A DNA stretch of 64,000 nt from JAJDOD01 sp039024895 (GTDB taxonomy: Bacteria > Pseudomonadota > Alphaproteobacteria > Rhodobacterales > Rhodobacteraceae): positions 8,539-72,538 of the forward strand of contig JBCCPJ010000017.1 in NCBI GenBank assembly GCA_039024895.1, written 5' to 3'. The position numbers were made by a program, and so were the translations under genes. This document shows, in pieces, positions 1 through 8,140 of the stretch. Each line of letters begins with the position of its first letter. Position 1 is the first letter of the stretch. Under the pieces are notes generated by a model. The model searched no databases and was not told the origin of the DNA. It saw nothing but the letters and a program-made list of their open reading frames with translations.

Positions 1-518
1 TTGCCATGGCAAATGCATCCGCGTCGTCCCTTGAGATGCCAAACTCCGTTGCAATTATATCAGCCGAGATGCCCTGCGGGACAAAATAGGCTTTCATCGC
101 CACCGACGGGTCTGCCGCGATTGCCGCCCCATCGCTACCCATGGGGACCCGGCTCATACATTCCACACCGCCAGCGACATAGGCATCTCCTGCACCACCT
201 TTCACCTGATTTGCCGCGAGGTTGACCGCTTCCATGCCCGAGGCACAAAACCGATTGATTGAAAGGCCGGGCACGCTCTCATTCAGGTTTGAGGCAAGGA
301 CCGCAGTACGAGCGAGACAGCCCCCTTGTTCCTTTACCTGGGTCGCATTACCCCAAATAACATCCTCGATTTCGCCACCGGCCAGTCCGTTCCTCTCTTG
401 GACCGCGTTAAGCATATCGGCGCTGAGTTTGACTGGGGTCACCTCGTGCAGACTGCCGTCGCTGCGGCCTTTGCCGCGCGGGGAACGCACTGCGTCATAA
501 ATATAAGCGTCGCGCATG
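1..518 (-). CDS. Acetyl-CoA C-acyltransferase (thiolase), partial
   Basis: This is the N-terminal 172 residues of a thiolase; the gene reads off the left edge. Thiolases cleave 3-ketoacyl-CoA in the last step of beta-oxidation or make acetoacetyl-CoA in reverse. The protein opens with MRDAYIYDAVRSPRGKG, typical of the family, and the nucleophilic cysteine sits in NRFCASGMEAV (Cys91). The ATG at 518 has a GGAG-like element just upstream. It lies 15 bases downstream of the GST gene and is the last visible gene of the acyl-CoA dehydrogenase operon, which supports a role in fatty-acid breakdown. A hydroxyacyl-CoA dehydrogenase gene would be expected beyond the edge (inference). Confidence 0.93.
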
Positions 519-533
519 GAGCGTCTCCTCAGT

Positions 534-1172
534 CTAAACCTTGTCCGGATACGCAGGACGCATCAGATCATAAGGGTGTTTCCATCCTTTCAGGTTCGCG
601 ATGCGGTCGAGCCATCGATCAATGGCAGGCCATCCAGCACGCGAGAACCCAAAAGGCTCGTCGTAGAAAAGGTACCCACAGCAGGTCAGGTCCGCATTGG
701 TGACGCTGCGTCCGACAATCCAGTCACGCTGCGTCAGATGTGCGTCAAGGATTTCCAGAGCGGCCTTCTGCCGGCCTTCTAGAAAGGCAATGACATCCGT
801 TGATCTATGTTTTGCCGACAAAAAGTTCTTCATAAATCGAAGAACGCCCGAGTTGCTCGACAGCTTGTGGTTGTCCCAAAGCATCCAGCGAAGGATTTCC
901 CGTTTCTCTTCGTCCGTCTCGCCGCCGAACAAGCCAGTTTTGTCGGACAAATAGGTTTGTATGGCGCCCGATTGGCTGATGTGCACTTTTCCGTCCACGA
1001 GTACAGGCGCCTCACCCATCGAATTCACGTCGCGCCGGAATTCTGGTCCCCGTGCGACGCCATTGAAAAAGTCAACATGGACTGGCTCCCAGTCAAGTGG
1101 ACCAAGCTCCAGGGCAAGCGCCGCCTTATAGCTGTGGCCGCTTTCGCCAAAGCAATGAAGGTGTAGGGGCAT
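534..1172 (-). CDS. Glutathione S-transferase family protein
   Basis: This 212-residue protein has the two-part GST layout. Residues 1 to about 80 look like a thioredoxin-fold glutathione-binding domain, with the GEAPVLVDG stretch containing the cis-proline and ISQSGAIQTYL matching the region that contacts the glutathione gamma-glutamyl group. The rest is a helical C-terminal domain. The substrate is unknown. It sits between the small ORF at 1220 and the thiolase on the same strand, with 15 to 48 bases between genes, so it is probably co-transcribed with beta-oxidation genes. A role in handling reactive acyl or aldehyde by-products is only a guess from context. Confidence 0.9.
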   Translation of the reverse strand: MPLHLHCFGESGHSYKAALALELGPLDWEPVHVDFFNGVARGPEFRRDVNSMGEAPVLVDGKVHISQSGAIQTYLSDKTGLFGGETDEEKREILRWMLWDNHKLSSNSGVLRFMKNFLSAKHRSTDVIAFLEGRQKAALEILDAHLTQRDWIVGRSVTNADLTCCGYLFYDEPFGFSRAGWPAIDRWLDRIANLKGWKHPYDLMRPAYPDKV

Positions 1173-1219
1173 TCTATCCTCTCAGTGCGGCGGAATGTGG
1201 GCCGCCGCAATTCCAGTTG

Positions 1220-1432
1220 TTAGCGCTTTCGGGCCTCCAGTTCTGAGTTGAACAACCGCAGACGCGTTTGGAGGTTTTCTTGGTTTGTGACGGAATTGAA
1301 GTTTTCAAATAGGAAAGAAAGCGCTTCGCCTTCGTCCAGCCCGGCCTCGGCCGCAAATGATTTCAGACGACGATAGCCGTCTTCGGTCATTGCAACTGGA
1401 AATCGGCGGGTCAGACGAAGGCGTTTTGGCAT
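1220..1432 (-). CDS. Small ribbon-helix-helix-like protein
   Basis: This ORF encodes 70 residues. After a basic N-terminus comes a short strand (RRFPVAMT) and two predicted helices, a layout like ribbon-helix-helix DNA-binding proteins, though I cannot assign a family. It lies 30 bases after the acyl-CoA dehydrogenase stop and 47 bases before the GST gene, on the same strand, so it is inside the operon. Compact spacing and coherent composition favour a real gene. It could be a small regulator or an unrelated helical protein. Confidence 0.7.
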   Translation of the reverse strand: MPKRLRLTRRFPVAMTEDGYRRLKSFAAEAGLDEGEALSFLFENFNSVTNQENLQTRLRLFNSELEARKR

Positions 1433-1462
1433 TTTTTGGTCCCTATTTGTCCTTCAACGACC

Positions 1463-3241
1463 CTAGAAGTTTGCCGCGTCCAGGGCCATGACGGGCTCTG
1501 CGCCGGATTGAATGCGCGCAAGATGCGTCGCGGTCATCGGCAGTTGGCGGGCCATGTAATACCGACCGGTTGCAATCTTGGTTTCGTAAAACTCAGTGTC
1601 CGATGCACCGTTATCCAGCGCTTCGAAAGCGGCCTTTGCCATTTCTGCCCACATTAGACCAACGACGGTATGGCCAAAAAGATGCATGAAATCATAGCTG
1701 CCTGAGAGAGCGTTCAGCGGGTTCTTCATGCCTTCTTGCATGAAGTACATACCAGCCGCTTGAAGGTCCTTCGAAGCCGCCTTGAGCGGAACCAGGAAGC
1801 CGTCTTTCAATGCTTCATTGGCTTCATTTTCCTTGATGAATGACTTCACAAGTTCAAAGAACGCCATGATGCCCTTCCCGCCATTCGCGGGCAGCTTACG
1901 TCCGACGAGGTCAAGGGACTGAATACCATTCGTGCCTTCGTAGATCATCGCGATCCGCGCATCACGGACGAATTGCTCCAGACCCCACTCTTTGGTGAAA
2001 CCCGAACCGCCGAGCGTCTGTTGCGCCAGTACTGTCGTCTCAAAACCCTTGTCCGTGAGGAATCCCTTCATCACAGGGATCAAAAGTGAGATCATTTCTT
2101 CCGCATCACTGTCGTTTAAGCGATGCGATCTGTCGATCATCTGCGCGCCCCAGTAAACCAGTGCGCGTCCGCCTTCCGTCATGGACTTTTGATCCATCAG
2201 GTTTCTGCGGACATCCGGATGCACAATGATTGGATCTGCTGGACCATCCGGGTTCTTTGTCCCGGTTACGTCGCGCCCTTGCAAACGGTCTTTGGCGAAC
2301 CCGAGTGCGTTCTGGTACGCGACTTCGCCTTGTGTATAGCCTTGAAGTGCAACAGAAAGACGCGCTTCATTCATCATCGTGAACATGGCGCGCATGCCTT
2401 TGTGAAGATCGCCGACAAGCCAGCCTATAGCGCCGTCGTAATTCATCACACAGGTGGCATTTCCGTGGATACCCATTTTCTCCTCGAGGCCACCACAGGA
2501 AAGGCTGTTGCGTTCGCCAAGCGATCCGTCCTCATTTACCAGGAACTTCGGAACAACAAAAAGACTGACGCCTTTAATCCCGTCGGGTGCGTCGGGTGTT
2601 TTGGCAAGAACTAGGTGAACGATGTTCTCAACAAGATCATTTTCTCCGCCCGATATCCAAATCTTCTGACCGGATATCTTGTAACTTCCATCGTCTTGAC
2701 GCTCAGCCTTGGTGCGCATCAGGCCCAGATCAGTGCCGCAATGGGGCTCTGTTAGGTTCATGGTTCCAGACCACCGACCTTCGAAGATTGGTGGTAAGTA
2801 TGTCTGTTTCTGGTCGTCAGACCCATGCACGGCCAAAGCGGATGCCGCGCCGTGCGACAGCCCCACATACATCTGGAAAGCCATATTGGCCGACGAAAAG
2901 AGTTCGCCTGTCGCTGTGTTTATGAGGTAAGGCATGCCCTGCCCGCCGAAATCCGGCGAAGCGTCGAGACCCATCCACCCGCCGTTCGCCATCTCGTCCC
3001 ATGCTTCTTTGAAGCCGGTTGGCGTTCGGACAACACCGTTTTCGAGTTTGCATCCTTCGGTGTCCCCGACGGAGTTCAGAGGTTGCAAAACGTTTGCAGC
3101 AATCTTTCCAGCTTCCTCAAGGATTGCTGCAGTGAAATCACGGTCGAGTTCGTCGTATCCGGGAATGTCGCTATTGCTAATCTTGAACACGTCATGCAGC
3201 AGGAACTGTTGGTCTTTTACCGGAGGGGTGTAGGTGGGCAT
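1463..3241 (-). CDS. Acyl-CoA dehydrogenase, long (~590 aa) type
   Basis: This FAD enzyme makes the first alpha,beta-oxidation of an acyl-CoA and passes electrons to ETF. At 592 residues it belongs to the long alphaproteobacterial type with an extra C-terminal domain, the group that includes FadE-like enzymes and the methylmercaptopropionyl-CoA dehydrogenase DmdC. Visible motifs are MNLTEPHCGTDLG (about 161-173, FAD contact), QTLGGSGFTKEWGLEQ (about 408-423) and the catalytic glutamate in YEGTNGIQ (Glu435). It follows the MerR gene by 21 bases and is followed by the small ORF, GST and thiolase, so fatty acyl-CoA breakdown is the likely role. Chain-length preference cannot be read from the sequence, and DMSP-derived substrates cannot be excluded. 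Confidence 0.95.
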   Translation of the reverse strand: MPTYTPPVKDQQFLLHDVFKISNSDIPGYDELDRDFTAAILEEAGKIAANVLQPLNSVGDTEGCKLENGVVRTPTGFKEAWDEMANGGWMGLDASPDFGGQGMPYLINTATGELFSSANMAFQMYVGLSHGAASALAVHGSDDQKQTYLPPIFEGRWSGTMNLTEPHCGTDLGLMRTKAERQDDGSYKISGQKIWISGGENDLVENIVHLVLAKTPDAPDGIKGVSLFVVPKFLVNEDGSLGERNSLSCGGLEEKMGIHGNATCVMNYDGAIGWLVGDLHKGMRAMFTMMNEARLSVALQGYTQGEVAYQNALGFAKDRLQGRDVTGTKNPDGPADPIIVHPDVRRNLMDQKSMTEGGRALVYWGAQMIDRSHRLNDSDAEEMISLLIPVMKGFLTDKGFETTVLAQQTLGGSGFTKEWGLEQFVRDARIAMIYEGTNGIQSLDLVGRKLPANGGKGIMAFFELVKSFIKENEANEALKDGFLVPLKAASKDLQAAGMYFMQEGMKNPLNALSGSYDFMHLFGHTVVGLMWAEMAKAAFEALDNGASDTEFYETKIATGRYYMARQLPMTATHLARIQSGAEPVMALDAANF

Positions 3242-3262
3242 AGGTCTCTCCCTTGGGTCGAT

Positions 3263-3658
3263 TTATACTGCAGCGACCTCTTGGGGTTCCGCCAAAAGTT
3301 TGGCTCCCCAATCGAGGCTGGCCTTTAGGTCGCTGATAATTTCTTCTAGTTCGGCTCGGCGCGCTTCGAGGTCCGCAAGTCTCTCAAGACCCAATTCGTA
3401 GGCGCGCTGCATTTGCGTGCGGTTTTCACGCGTTGGGTCGTAAAGGTCCAGGAGTTGCCGGATATCCTCGAGGCTGAATCCAAAGCGCTTACCCCTCAAA
3501 ATGAGCTTAAGCCGTGCGCGATCTCGCCGCGTGAACAGCCGTCTTGTGCCCCGCCTTTCGGGGAACAATAATTCCTTTGCTTCGTAAAACCGAAGTGTGC
3601 GCGGCGTCACGTCGAAAGCCTCGCACATTTCACGGATCGTCATATACGTCTCGGTCAT
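3263..3658 (-). CDS. MerR-family transcriptional regulator (first of two)
   Basis: This 131-residue regulator has an N-terminal MerR helix-turn-helix (TIREMCEAFDVTPRTLRFYE) and wing, then a coiled-coil dimerisation helix from about residue 75. There is no cysteine-rich metal-binding tail, so it is unlikely to be a metal sensor. I chose the ATG at 3658, which has GGAG about 9 bases upstream, over a longer in-frame extension. It stands directly ahead of the acyl-CoA dehydrogenase with a 21-base gap, so it heads that operon. The palindrome at 3726-3745 upstream suggests autoregulation together with the operon. LiuR-type MerR regulators of acyl-CoA catabolism are the closest known functional analogues (inference). 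Confidence 0.92.
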   Translation of the reverse strand: MTETYMTIREMCEAFDVTPRTLRFYEAKELLFPERRGTRRLFTRRDRARLKLILRGKRFGFSLEDIRQLLDLYDPTRENRTQMQRAYELGLERLADLEARRAELEEIISDLKASLDWGAKLLAEPQEVAAV

Positions 3659-3725
3659 GAGAAAAGTCTCCGTTTCATTAAGAGCGCCGTACATGAGTGG
3701 CCTTACTAGTTGGTTCAATAATGCA

Positions 3726-3745
3726 TTACGTTTACGTCAACGTAA
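3726..3745. promoter_or_regulatory. Palindromic operator candidate for a MerR regulator
   Basis: TTACGTT and its exact reverse complement AACGTAA are separated by 6 bases. The site is about 70 bases upstream of the MerR/acyl-CoA dehydrogenase start. On the minus strand a TTGACG box precedes it, and CGTAAT lies 20 bases further on, overlapping the end of the repeat; long 19-20 base spacers are usual for MerR-controlled promoters. ACGT-rich dyads resemble those described for LiuR-type regulators. Binding is inferred. Confidence 0.65.
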
Positions 3746-3837
3746 CGCCGCGTCAAAGCGCTTTGGGCGCAAGTTTTGTCTTCGCAACGCAACGTCACGG
3801 GTAACTTTACTATGTGGTAAATAACTTTGGGGAAGGA

Positions 3838-4212
3838 TCAGGCCTTATCCAGGCTGTCAGCTACCCCGTCGCGCATCTTGGAAAGGTCTTGAATCGTTTC
3901 TTCAAGCTGCGCCCTTTCTTGGGTCAAAGCCTCAAGCTGTCGATTCGCAAGTCGCAAAAACTCGCGATATTGAGGTTCGGTTCCTTCCTTTTCGTAGATT
4001 TCAAGCCACTGGCGGATTTCCTCCAACGAGAACCCCCATCTTCTACCGCGCAGTATCAGCGTCATTCGCGCGATTTCGCTGGGCCGATAGAAACGGCTCC
4101 GCCCGTCCTTCTCAGGAAAGAGCAGTTCAATGTACTCGTAGTACCGAAGTGTGCGAGGTGTCACATCGAACCGTGCGCACATTTCTTTGAACGTCAGACG
4201 TTCCTCGCTCAT
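3838..4212 (-). CDS. MerR-family transcriptional regulator (second of two)
   Basis: This 124-residue protein shares the layout of its neighbour at 3263: an HTH (TFKEMCARFDVTPRTLRYYE), a wing with LILRGRRWGFSLEEIR, and a C-terminal coiled coil. The two are clearly paralogues, with nearly identical recognition-helix segments (FDVTPRTLR in both), so they may bind similar sites. AGGGAGG precedes the ATG. The gene is divergent from the thioesterase at 4300 and lies about 180 bases upstream of the first MerR gene on the same strand. The effector is unknown; an acyl-CoA ligand is plausible from context. Confidence 0.92.
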   Translation of the reverse strand: MSEERLTFKEMCARFDVTPRTLRYYEYIELLFPEKDGRSRFYRPSEIARMTLILRGRRWGFSLEEIRQWLEIYEKEGTEPQYREFLRLANRQLEALTQERAQLEETIQDLSKMRDGVADSLDKA

Positions 4213-4299
4213 GCGAACCTCCCTAAAACGATGCTAGACCTTGATGCAGATAGGATCAATTGTCTTGCGCCTTTGTCCGGAGTGGGAAACAAGCACGAC

Positions 4300-4737
4300 A
4301 TGGCGCATGATACACCTTCGCGGCGCGAACTTGCGCGCCAGTTCATCGAGGCTTTGCCCCACTGCAAGGCGCTTGGAATGACGGTCAAGGATGTGGGTGA
4401 CGGTGTAGCAACCATGTCGATGCCCTATTCAGAGAAACTAATCGGGGACCCGTTGACTGGTGTAATTCACGGCGGCGCCGTCTCCGCCTTGATGGATACG
4501 TGTGGCGGTACAGCAGTGATGGCACACCCCACGGGGCCCGCAACGACAGCAACTCTTGATATGCGGATTGACTACATGCGCGCTGCCACGCCGATGCAAA
4601 CAATAACGACGACTGCCATCTGCTATCATATGACACGAAGTGTTGCGTTTGTACGAGCAACCGCCCATGACGGTGACCCGGATGACCCAGTAGCGACTGC
4701 AACAGGCGCCTTCACTGTAACGGGGCTCACGAAATGA
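4300..4737 (+). CDS. PaaI-family hotdog thioesterase
   Basis: This 145-residue protein has the hotdog thioesterase core, with GVIHGGAVSALMDTCGG carrying the HGG turn and the acidic catalytic residue at the start of the long helix. Such enzymes hydrolyse acyl-CoA or aryl-CoA esters. I start it at ATG 4300 because the family core begins soon after; an ATG at 4231 would add 23 residues and cannot be excluded, since neither has an ideal ribosome site. It overlaps the next thioesterase by 4 bases (ATGA), so the two are translationally coupled, and it is divergent from the second MerR gene, which might control it (inference). Confidence 0.9.
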   Translation: MAHDTPSRRELARQFIEALPHCKALGMTVKDVGDGVATMSMPYSEKLIGDPLTGVIHGGAVSALMDTCGGTAVMAHPTGPATTATLDMRIDYMRAATPMQTITTTAICYHMTRSVAFVRATAHDGDPDDPVATATGAFTVTGLTK

Positions 4738-5240
4738 AACAGAAGGCGCCAGAGCCAGTGCAAGTCGTTAAGCACCGACGCGATGCTGCGCTGCGTGCGC
4801 TTGTCGAAGGGATCCCATATGTTCAGTTTTTGAACATTCGCTTTGAACGCCATGGCGATGAACTGACCTCTATTCTTGGATATCACGACGCGCTGATCGG
4901 AAATCCGGCTATTCCCGCCCTTCATGGAGGCGTCACAGCCGCTTTCTTAGAAACAGCAGCTTTGATCGAGCTAGAATGGCAATTGCTTTGGGACGAAATC
5001 GAAAGTGGTCGTGTCGATCCTGATGATCTTCAGTCCCATAAGTTGCCTCGCGTCCCCAAGACAATTGATTACACCGTTGACTATCTGCGCTCTGGATTGC
5101 CACGCGATGCCTATGCGCGCGCGCGTGTGAACAGATCAGGGAGGCGCTATGCCTCTGTACATGTTGAAGCTTGGCAAGACAATCGCGCGCGTCCCTTTGC
5201 ACAAGGCACCGGTCATTTCCTGATGCCGGTTTTAGAGTGA
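4734..5240 (+). CDS. PaaI-family hotdog thioesterase (second)
   Basis: This 168-residue protein is a second hotdog-fold thioesterase homologue. The signature is IPALHGGVTAAFLETAA, with a glutamate in the catalytic position. Compared with its neighbour it has a longer N-terminus and an insertion of about 25 acidic residues (WDEIESGRVDPDDLQSH) between the central helix and the next strand. It overlaps the preceding gene by 4 bases and the MATE gene by 4 bases (GTGA). Two adjacent, divergent hotdog proteins could form a heteromer or act on different chain lengths; the sequence does not decide this. Confidence 0.9.
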   Translation: MKQKAPEPVQVVKHRRDAALRALVEGIPYVQFLNIRFERHGDELTSILGYHDALIGNPAIPALHGGVTAAFLETAALIELEWQLLWDEIESGRVDPDDLQSHKLPRVPKTIDYTVDYLRSGLPRDAYARARVNRSGRRYASVHVEAWQDNRARPFAQGTGHFLMPVLE

Positions 5241-6565
5241 GCGGCAAAAGCGAGATCGACCATCGTCGGGTTCTTCGAATTGCAGTCCCGATTGTTCTTT
5301 CAAATGTGACTGTTCCCCTACTTGGCTTGGTAGACACAGCAGTTGTCGGTCAAATTGGTGACCCGGCGCCCATCGGTGCGGTTGCCATCGGTGCCGTGAT
5401 CCTTTCAGCAGTATACTGGCTCTTCGGTTTTCTTCGTATGGGAACAACAGGGCTTGCCAGTCAGGCTTTGGGCGCAAAAGATCAAAGTGAGGCGGACGCG
5501 CTCCTATCGCGCGTACTACTGATCGGCATCGGTGCGGGTGTTATAATTGTCTCTCTGCAATGGGCGATTGTGCCGGTCGCGTTCATGCTTTCGCCAGCCT
5601 CTTCAGAGGTTGAAGCACTCGCACGCCAATACATGCAGATACGGATTTGGTCAGCACCCGCAGCGATTGCCTTGTTTGGCATAACAGGCTGGCTGATCGC
5701 AGCAGAACGGACAAAGGCAATCCTCATTCTTCAGGTCTGGATGAACAGCCTGAACATGACACTGAACTTTCTGCTTGTTCTTGGCCTCGGCATGGGCGTT
5801 GACGGGGTTGCCTGGGCGTCTTTCGTGTCCGAGTGGAGCGGATTTGTCCTGGGGCTCTGGTTCTGTCGCGACGTGTTTGCGCGCGCTTACTGGACGGACA
5901 AAGCGCGTATCTTGGATCGCGCCCGTATGCGTCTCATGGCGAGCGTCAATCGGGATATCTTACTGCGGTCGCTGTTCATAGAGGCCATCTTTCTGTCCTT
6001 TGTGTTCTTTAGCGCCGCAACCGGCGACGTGGCTTTGGCTGCCAACCAAATTTTGCTGCAGTTTCTACACTTCATGGCCTACGCTCTGGATGGCTTTGCG
6101 TTTGCGGCTGAAACCCTGGTCGGAACCGCCATGGGAGCGCGAGATCGACTTAGGTTACGAAGAGCAGCGCTTCTTACAACCGCCTGGAGCACGATCATTG
6201 TAGTTGTTCTTGCGTTCGCTATCGCACTCGGCGGCGGATGGATCATAGACGTCATGACAACCTCAACGGAGGTTCGTGCAGTTGCACGCGTTTACCTTCC
6301 ATGGATGGTTTTGGCACCGCTCCTTGGTCTCGGTGCTTGGATGCTTGATGGCATATTCATTGGCGCTACGCGAACAGCAGACATGCGGAACATGATGGCC
6401 CTATCTTGTGCCGTTTATTTTGTTGCAGTTTGGCTCCTCGTGCCTTCCCTCGGGAATCACGGTCTATGGGCAGCAATGATGATTTCGTTTGTCGCGCGAA
6501 CGCTGACCTTGGGCTTGCGCTACCCCGCGCTGGAGCGCGCCGCCGATAGACCGGTTATGCAGTAA
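5237..6565 (+). CDS. MATE-family (DinF-like) efflux transporter
   Basis: This 442-residue inner-membrane protein has about twelve hydrophobic segments in two similar halves, as in MATE exporters, which export drugs or metabolites in exchange for H+ or Na+. The opening, LRIAVPIVLSNVTVPLLGLV, followed by DTAVVGQIGD, is typical of the DinF branch. The start is GTG at 5237, overlapping the TGA of the upstream thioesterase (GTGA); an upstream ATG at 5171 would force a 70-base overlap and lacks family sequence. Coupling to two thioesterases suggests a shared transcript, but the cargo is unknown. Confidence 0.93.
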   Translation: MSGKSEIDHRRVLRIAVPIVLSNVTVPLLGLVDTAVVGQIGDPAPIGAVAIGAVILSAVYWLFGFLRMGTTGLASQALGAKDQSEADALLSRVLLIGIGAGVIIVSLQWAIVPVAFMLSPASSEVEALARQYMQIRIWSAPAAIALFGITGWLIAAERTKAILILQVWMNSLNMTLNFLLVLGLGMGVDGVAWASFVSEWSGFVLGLWFCRDVFARAYWTDKARILDRARMRLMASVNRDILLRSLFIEAIFLSFVFFSAATGDVALAANQILLQFLHFMAYALDGFAFAAETLVGTAMGARDRLRLRRAALLTTAWSTIIVVVLAFAIALGGGWIIDVMTTSTEVRAVARVYLPWMVLAPLLGLGAWMLDGIFIGATRTADMRNMMALSCAVYFVAVWLLVPSLGNHGLWAAMMISFVARTLTLGLRYPALERAADRPVMQ

Positions 6566-6674
6566 CGCGTGAAGGCCGGCCATGGCCTGAGCAATGCACG
6601 ATTAGCACTACGTGAGGCAAAACTGCATCGAACTTTTTGGCGCCATACGGAGAAGTTGTCGGTTGTGTTGCCTC

Positions 6675-7709
6675 TTACAACCAGCTGTCCACGTCTGTTC
6701 CAACAGCTTCAGCTACGTTTTCGAAGCCGTCCCGCGCAAGCATCTCATCAAGACCACGGGCAATTCTGTGCGCGAGGGATAAACCGGAAAAAACCATGGC
6801 AGTATATAGCTGAACAGCAGATGCCCCGGCTTTCAACTTAGCGTAGGCATCGGCGGCGGACGCCACGCCGCCCACGCCAATAAGTGGCAATGCGCCACCT
6901 GTTTCCTTATAAAGTCGCGCCAGAACGCGCGTGGAAGGTACGAATAACGGGCGGCCAGACAAGCCACCCTTTTCGTTACGTCGGCGGCTGGTCAGCCCGT
7001 CGCGCGATAGTGTTGTATTTGTTGCAATGATACCGGCCACGCCGCTATTGATTGCGATCTCCGCAATCTCCGCAATCTCTTGGTCGCTAAGGTCCGGTGC
7101 AATCTTCAAAAACACCGGCGTCTTGCCGCTTTCTGAGATGACGTTCTGCAAAAGTGCGCGGAGGACGTCTGCGCCTTGCAGGTCTCGCAGTTTTTCGGTG
7201 TTTGGTGATGAAACATTGACCGTCGCAAAGTCGATTAACGTGCGAGTTACGCGCATAACTTCCGCAAAATCTACGGCACGCTCCTTGCTGTCTTTGTTTG
7301 CTCCAATATTCAAACCAACGGGTATCCCCTCGGGCCGATTTGCCAGCCGGTCTGCGATTGTCTCGACACCATCATTGTTGAAACCAAACCTATTGATCGC
7401 GGCCCGATCTCGGACCAGGCGAAACAGGCGTGGGCGTGGATTACCCGGTTGCGCAAACGGCGTAGCGGCACCGACTTCGAGGAAACCAAAGCCGGCGCGC
7501 ATTAGATAGGGCAGCGCCGTCGCGTTTTTGTCAAATCCGGCCGCGAGACCCACCGGATTGGATAGCTTTATCCCAGCCACTACCGTCTCCAACCGCGGCG
7601 AGTGTACTGGACCCGGAAGCGGCGCAAAGGGAAGAGCACGCAATGCAAGGCCATGTGCGCGCTCCGGGTCCATACCGCGCAACGCAGTCAGCGCAAGCCG
7701 CTCAATCAA
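6675..7709 (-). CDS. pyrD: Dihydroorotate dehydrogenase (quinone), class 2
   Basis: PyrD oxidises dihydroorotate to orotate in pyrimidine synthesis and passes electrons to the quinone pool. At 344 residues it has the class 2 N-terminal membrane-associating helices (IERLALTALRGMDPERAHGLALRAL) and the FMN barrel. The catalytic base is serine in VNVSSPNTEKLR, as expected for class 2 rather than the cysteine of class 1. GVGGVASAADAYAKLKAGAS near the C-terminus is the phosphate-binding loop of FMN. The start overlaps the stop of the DUF952 gene by 4 bases, so the pair is coupled. The gene is convergent with the MATE gene. pyrB is elsewhere in this window. Confidence 0.97.
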   Translation of the reverse strand: MIERLALTALRGMDPERAHGLALRALPFAPLPGPVHSPRLETVVAGIKLSNPVGLAAGFDKNATALPYLMRAGFGFLEVGAATPFAQPGNPRPRLFRLVRDRAAINRFGFNNDGVETIADRLANRPEGIPVGLNIGANKDSKERAVDFAEVMRVTRTLIDFATVNVSSPNTEKLRDLQGADVLRALLQNVISESGKTPVFLKIAPDLSDQEIAEIAEIAINSGVAGIIATNTTLSRDGLTSRRRNEKGGLSGRPLFVPSTRVLARLYKETGGALPLIGVGGVASAADAYAKLKAGASAVQLYTAMVFSGLSLAHRIARGLDEMLARDGFENVAEAVGTDVDSWL

Positions 7710-8047
7710 GGCTGTAGACCCGTAAAGTCATGATGACCATTTCGAAGCGGCAGATCGTATGCCGCGGCAACGTCCTGTAGCCGCAGTGTGCCGTAAAAAT
7801 GCGGAAACAGCGCGCCACCCCGGGATGGTTCCCATTTCAAGGCTGCCCCTAGAGCTTCACTGTCTATGGTCAGGAGCTTCAGTCCAAGTTCACCTACAAA
7901 ATGCTTCGAGGCGGTTTCCTCAACTTGATCTGCGGTCGACAGATGGATGTAGCCATCCTGGATATCTATCGGTGCGCCGCGCGTTTCAGACTTGCTGACA
8001 AATTCAGCATACTCGTCCGCACGAAAGATTTTGTAAATTACTGGCAT
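7706..8047 (-). CDS. DUF952 family protein
   Basis: This 113-residue protein matches the DUF952 family by its opening IYKIFRADEYAEF, the core DGYIHLSTADQVEETASKHF and the later WEPSRGGALFPHFYG. The function is unknown; the fold is thought to resemble ADP-ribosyl-binding or transferase domains. I chose ATG 8047 because family homology begins there; an upstream in-frame extension to 8125 is not conserved-looking. It sits directly before pyrD with a 4-base overlap, which suggests co-expression. It is divergent from the 5'-nucleotidase gene, with 93 bases between the starts. Confidence 0.92.
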   Translation of the reverse strand: MPVIYKIFRADEYAEFVSKSETRGAPIDIQDGYIHLSTADQVEETASKHFVGELGLKLLTIDSEALGAALKWEPSRGGALFPHFYGTLRLQDVAAAYDLPLRNGHHDFTGLQP

Positions 8048-8140
8048 CGGAGGCTTCCCGGCGATTGCAGCCACCCTTTTGACACCTCCGGGAGATAGGG
8101 GCAATCTGAAGCCAGCGTATTCCACAGGGGGATCACCGAG

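Noticed and set aside
3814..4299. Extended N-terminus of the first thioesterase
   Set aside because: This stretch lies opposite the second MerR gene, shows no hotdog homology and reads as antisense; the core begins after 4300.
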